From: Desulfobacterales bacterium
Lineage (GTDB): Bacteria > Desulfobacterota > Desulfobacteria > Desulfobacterales > RPRI01
Length of the DNA: 9,293 bases
Assembly (NCBI GenBank): GCA_020052975.1
Contig: JAGVOC010000128.1
Location: 1 to 9,293 of the forward strand
Direction of reading: 5' to 3'
Shown one piece after another: positions 6,655-9,293 of the stretch. Within the stretch, counting starts at the first letter, position 1; each line of letters opens with the position of its first letter. The notes beneath the pieces were generated by a model, which made no database searches, had not been told where the DNA came from, and saw only the letters and a program-made list of their open reading frames with translations. Both the position numbers and the translations under genes were made by a program.

Positions 6655-7566
6655 TTGAAAAACAGATTCTATGACTTGAATACCTACTACAGAAATATTT
6701 TCGGATGCAGGGTTCAGAAGATAACCGTTGACGCCGGGCTGAACTGCCCGAACAGGGACGGAACTATTTCAGAATACGGCTGCATTTACTGCAATTCAAA
6801 GGGGTCGGGGACCGGCGCTCATACCAGAGGACTCTCGGTGTCGGAACAGCTTATTTCCGGGAAAGCTGCCCTTTCCAGAAGATACGGCGCGAAAAAGTTC
6901 ATTGCCTATTTCCAATCGTTTTCAAATACTTATGCTCCTTATGAAAATCTTAAAAGTTTATATGATGAAGCCCTCTCGGTTGAAGATATAGCGGGTCTTT
7001 CAATAGGAACAAGACCGGACTGCATTAACGAGTCTGTTTTAAATCTTCTTGAATACTATTCGAAAGATTATCTTGTCTGGATGGAGTATGGCCTCCAGTC
7101 AGCCAATGATTCAACACTTGTGTTAATAAACAGAGGGCATGATTTTGAATGCTTCAGGAAAGCAGTGGAATTAACAAAAGGCAGGAACATAAAAATCTGC
7201 GCCCATGTTATCCTTGGCCTTCCCGGAGAAGAAAAAAGCCAAATGCTTGAAACGGCAAAAGCTGTAGGAGACCTTCAAATAGACGGTATTAAAATCCATC
7301 TTCTCTATGTAGTTAAAGGCACAAAAATGGAGGAGTTGTACCTGAATGGCAGGTTCAGATGCCTTGAACAGGAAGAATACTGCGGGATTGTCTGCGATTT
7401 TCTGGAACTTCTTCCTGAAGAAATGGTTATCCAGCGGCTCACAGGCGACCCGCACCGCGATGAACTTGTTGCTCCGATGTGGGCTCTTGAAAAGGCAAAA
7501 ACCCTTTCCCTCATAAAAAACACCCTCGAAAAGAGGGATTCCTGGCAGGGGAAATTTGCCTCTTAA
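6655..7566 (+). CDS. YhcC/TIGR01212-type radical SAM protein
   Basis: The 303-residue product carries the opening block of the YhcC/YtqA-type radical SAM family: a short N-terminal stretch ending VDAGLNCPNRDGT, then GCIYC. The three cluster-binding cysteines are C31, C43 and C46 (C-x11-C-x2-C). They would hold a 4Fe-4S cluster that cleaves S-adenosylmethionine. Other family-like stretches are SIGTRPDCI (116-124), MEYGLQSAND (143-152) and AHVILGLPGE (183-192), typical of the Elp3-like barrel. The substrate is not known to me; some relatives have been linked to RNA modification. The start is TTG at 6655, with AGGA at 6642-6645 as ribosome-binding site. The ATG at 6645 is out of frame and opens a nine-codon frame only. 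It is divergent from mnmG. Confidence 0.9.
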   Translation: MKNRFYDLNTYYRNIFGCRVQKITVDAGLNCPNRDGTISEYGCIYCNSKGSGTGAHTRGLSVSEQLISGKAALSRRYGAKKFIAYFQSFSNTYAPYENLKSLYDEALSVEDIAGLSIGTRPDCINESVLNLLEYYSKDYLVWMEYGLQSANDSTLVLINRGHDFECFRKAVELTKGRNIKICAHVILGLPGEEKSQMLETAKAVGDLQIDGIKIHLLYVVKGTKMEELYLNGRFRCLEQEEYCGIVCDFLELLPEEMVIQRLTGDPHRDELVAPMWALEKAKTLSLIKNTLEKRDSWQGKFAS

Positions 7567-7663
7567 TACTTCTTAATGATGTTGACAGCCTGATAAAAAT
7601 AAACTAGATTGGCAACTTACTAAAAAGTAAAAATATGCATCAGGCAGATTCGAGGTGAAAATC

Positions 7664-7834
7664 GGACATTTTTATGCAGCCGTCAATCCTGATGGTTCCG
7701 TAAAAAGTCAAACATCCCGTCACTCCCGCGAGAGCGGGAGTCCAGAACTATTTGAAAAAATCCGCTGCGGCAGACTTTCGCGGGAATGACAAAAAAGGCA
7801 TATTTGGACTTTTTACGAACTCATCAATCCTGAT
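7664..7834 (-). repeat. MITE-like repeat, copy B, with flanking hairpin half
   Basis: The core 7690-7826 has inverted ends TGATGGTTCCGTAAAAAGTC (7690-7709) and GACTTTTTACGAACTCATCA (7807-7826). Its reverse complement matches copy A end to end. The internal hairpin has arms ACTCCCGC (7722-7729) and GCGGGAGT (7734-7741). Its loop-closing pair is C-G where copy A has T-A, a paired change. To the left, 7665-7685 (beginning GACATTTTTATG) forms an imperfect hairpin with 7690-7709, like the one at 902-944. The right end reaches to within about 20 bp of the fmdB-type ribosome-binding site. It fills most of the 296-bp gap before that gene; the rest (7567-7663) shows nothing recognisable. Confidence 0.75.
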
Positions 7835-7862
7835 TAACTCGCAACTTATAAAGGAGGGAACC

Positions 7863-8027
7863 ATGCCTACATATGAATTTGTCTGTGAAAAATGCAAAAA
7901 GCCTTTTACCTTGATTCTATCCATTTCGGAGTACGTAAAGGGGAAAATTAAGTGCCCGAAATGCAAAGGCAGCACAGTCAAACAACAGATAAGCTCCTTT
8001 CAGACCAAAACTTCAAGAAAAAGCTGA
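7863..8027 (+). CDS. FmdB-family zinc-ribbon protein
   Basis: This 54-residue protein starts MPTYEFVCEKC, the typical FmdB-family opening. It has two CxxC pairs (C8/C11 and C31/C34) for one zinc ion, and a polar, basic tail. The family was named for regulation of formamidase in methylotrophs, but the role of most members is unknown; a small nucleic-acid- or protein-binding ribbon is plausible. The frame is open further upstream to 7752, but I chose the ATG at 7863. It has a strong AAGGAGGG site 4-5 nt before it, the homology begins there, and the upstream part is repeat-element sequence. There is no clear promoter between the repeat and the gene. Confidence 0.9.
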   Translation: MPTYEFVCEKCKKPFTLILSISEYVKGKIKCPKCKGSTVKQQISSFQTKTSRKS

Positions 8028-8047
8028 AAATATAGCCGGATACTGAA

Positions 8048-8070
8048 TCGGTCAATTAGTACTTGACCGA
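8048..8070. terminator. hairpin between convergent genes, weak terminator candidate
   Basis: TCGGTCAA (8048-8055) and TTGACCGA (8063-8070) form a perfect 8-bp stem with a 7-nt loop, placed between the fmdB-type gene and the oppositely oriented cytochrome gene. There is no proper T-tract on either strand, so termination is uncertain. Confidence 0.35.
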
Positions 8071-8230
8071 AATACTAAACAATCTCCAAAGCACCAATGT
8101 TCCAAATGCTTGTCTTTCGGGTCGAAATCTCCGGTACCGGAAAGGCTTGATAACTCGGCTCCCCCGAAGGTCGACATGAGCGGTCGTCAGCAATTCCGGC
8201 TGTTGTCGTTTCCGATAACAGCTCATCAGG

Positions 8231-8620
8231 CTATTTCTTGTCGCGGATCTTGGCGTGGCACTCGCCGCACTTGCCCTTGATCTCTCCCAGCTTGACCTTG
8301 ACGGTTTCGCCATTCTTCTTGGCAGCGGCAACAGAGATGTCCTTGGCAAGTGATGAGATGGCCAAAGTCAACTCTTTGCCGAGGGGATTCGGAATGTTTT
8401 CGCCAACTTTATTGGTCTGGGCAGCCAACTCGTCGGCATCCTTGCTAATGGCCTCAAACTTGTTAGCGACAAGGTTTTCGTTCATTGCGGTCAGCCAGGC
8501 TGCCCGGGCCTGCATTAGTTTCTGTGCAGGACGCAGTTCCGGCTTGGCATCACCGGCAGCAAAGGCAAAGGCAGCGGTGGCAAAAATTGCAACGGACAGC
8601 AGGGTTATGATCTTTTTCAT
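8231..8620 (-). CDS. secreted monoheme cytochrome c, class II (c'/c556-like)
   Basis: The 129-residue precursor has a Sec signal peptide (MKK, hydrophobic core about 4-20, likely cleavage after AFAFAA near residue 22), so the mature protein is periplasmic. A single heme-binding CGECH lies near the C-terminus (118-122). The C-terminal heme site, the small size and the helical Ala/Lys-rich body fit the four-helix-bundle cytochrome c'/c556 class; Met36 or Met46 in the first helix could be the second axial ligand (inference). The ATG at 8620 has AAAGGA about 8 nt upstream. It lies 95 bp after the amber-interrupted membrane gene on the same strand and may be cotranscribed with it. It ends in TAG. 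The electron partners are unknown. Confidence 0.85.
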   Translation of the reverse strand: MKKIITLLSVAIFATAAFAFAAGDAKPELRPAQKLMQARAAWLTAMNENLVANKFEAISKDADELAAQTNKVGENIPNPLGKELTLAISSLAKDISVAAAKKNGETVKVKLGEIKGKCGECHAKIRDKK

Positions 8621-8715
8621 TGAGTTTTCCTTTCGGTTCGGTGTGATGGCTCGCCAATTTTGGGGCTAAAATTAATGGTGTCTGCCTATGTGCTCGTTTC
8701 ATGTTCAAGCCTGGG

Positions 8716-9030
8716 TTAGATAAAAAAGCCGGCAATAAGCAGACCGCTTATCAGGGTCGACGCAACGATATTTCCTATCAGCGCATTCGCAGATATTTTC
8801 AGTCCCTGACCACTGTTGGGCATCGACAACGCCCAGCCAAGCGCCATAAACAGAATAATATTAATAATTCCATGGGTTATCTAATGATGTGGGGTGGCCG
8901 TTTTCATCCACGCAAGGACTGTCTCTTCATTTGTTTCTTTTAAGATGACCAGCAGCGCACTGATCAGGCTGGTTATCGCAAAGGATAATCCGAACGATTT
9001 TGTATATTTCCCGATTTCGATAGTTTCCAT
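8716..9030 (-). pseudogene. three-helix membrane protein gene with an in-frame TAG
   Basis: The frame starts at ATG 9030, with AAGGAG 7-8 nt upstream inside the end of the preceding gene. It runs 49 codons to a TAG (8881-8883), then continues in the same frame for 54 more codons to a TAA (8716-8718). The predicted helices are about 14-30 before the TAG, and about 54-69 and 82-104 after it. No start with a ribosome-binding site follows the TAG, so independent translation of the second part is unlikely. TAG is one transition from TGG, and the context HH-TAG-ITHG would suit Trp. The options are a nonsense mutation, a sequencing error, suppression, or pyrrolysine. I do not recognise a named family. 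It probably forms a unit with the upstream membrane gene, 2 bp away. Confidence 0.6.
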
Positions 9031-9032
9031 TG

Positions 9033-9293
9033 TCAGACTCCTTTCACCTTTAACAGTAAAGCGACTTTAACGGCCACGCCGATGACAGCCCCGGAACCTT
9101 CCATTGCCAGGGAGGTCGGCACAATGAGCCCCGCCACCCAAAGTACGATCTTTCTTACTGATTTATTGGAAGGAATATAGCTGTACGCGGCAACAGGAAG
9201 ATAGGTGGCCAGCAGGAGCAGCATCAGAAAAACGTGTTCCTTTGCTTCCATGAAAAAGTTATGGCCGAAAGCCCACGGTCCCGCCTTGATGAA
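9033..9293 (-). CDS. membrane protein of unknown function, 5' end beyond the window
   Basis: The frame is open to the right edge and shows the last 86 residues. An ATG at 9251 exists, but the 14 codons before it read sensibly (GPWAFGHNFF), so I take the gene to begin outside the window. Two hydrophobic helices are visible, about 20-38 and 47-66 of the visible part, with a short loop holding PSNKSVRK, and a Gly/Ala/Val-rich tail. Two histidines (11 and 20 of the visible part, around HNFFMEAKEH) lie at the start of the first helix and could ligate a cofactor; that is inference. I do not recognise the family. The stop TGA overlaps the Shine-Dalgarno region of the next gene, so translation is probably coupled. 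Confidence 0.6.
   Translation of the reverse strand, partial: FIKAGPWAFGHNFFMEAKEHVFLMLLLLATYLPVAAYSYIPSNKSVRKIVLWVAGLIVPTSLAMEGSGAVIGVAVKVALLLKVKGV

Noticed and set aside
8048..8070. Resemblance of the hairpin to the end of 23S rRNA
   Set aside because: Only about 14 nt are similar (TACTAATTGACCG-like) and no rRNA sequence flanks it; it is explained by a simple inverted repeat.
8080..8230. About 50 open codons after the TAG of the cytochrome gene, ending in another TAG
   Set aside because: I considered amber read-through. The translation looks like non-coding filler without helix, motif or family likeness, and CGECH near the TAG is a normal C-terminal position for this cytochrome class.
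8550..8943. Short frames at 8550-8735 (minus) and 8701-8943 (plus)
   Set aside because: They overlap the signal-peptide region of the cytochrome or lie antisense to the amber-interrupted membrane gene, and lack ribosome-binding sites or recognisable domains.

Overview
The window looks like chromosomal DNA of a Desulfobacterota (former Deltaproteobacteria) member, probably a sulfate-reducer-like anaerobe. This rests on the DUF3426 zinc-ribbon membrane protein, the small c-type cytochrome, and dispersed repeats with TTTTTACGAAG-type ends that I associate from memory with such genomes. It is inference; no 16S or other marker is present.

Layout. The left edge (1-236) holds at most the first codons of a leftward gene. 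At 237-407 there is a beheaded remnant of an XRE-type helix-turn-helix regulator. A leftward tRNA with a CAT anticodon (491-567) follows with its terminator (434-470). From 573 to 944 lies a cluster of inverted-repeat, MITE-like elements. From 959 to 6494 four genes all read leftward: mnmG (tRNA wobble-uridine modification), a CbpA/DnaJ-like cochaperone without zinc finger, hpt (purine salvage), and a 675-residue acidic zinc-ribbon/DUF3426 membrane protein carrying eight copies of a short amphipathic motif. Good promoter candidates precede mnmG, the cochaperone and hpt; hpt and the zinc-ribbon gene are 14 bp apart and probably cotranscribed. mnmG diverges from a rightward YhcC-type radical SAM gene (6655-7566). 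A second copy of the MITE-like element (inverted relative to the first) separates that gene from a 54-residue FmdB-type zinc-ribbon gene (7863-8027).

The right end (8231-9293) is a leftward accessory cluster: an edge-truncated membrane protein, a 104-codon three-helix membrane protein interrupted by an in-frame TAG, and a secreted cytochrome c'/c556-like protein. The first two are 2 bp apart and probably translationally coupled. These genes suggest a small membrane/periplasmic redox module of unknown function.

The strongest points for follow-up are the in-frame amber codon with an intact transmembrane reading frame on both sides, the repeated docking-like motif in the zinc-ribbon protein, and the repeat family, whose two full copies show a compensatory stem change. 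A G-rich mnmG leader fitting a quadruplex pattern and a perfect 13-bp tandem duplication next to the hpt promoter are lesser points. I found no CRISPR array, complete transposase gene, phage gene or defence system.
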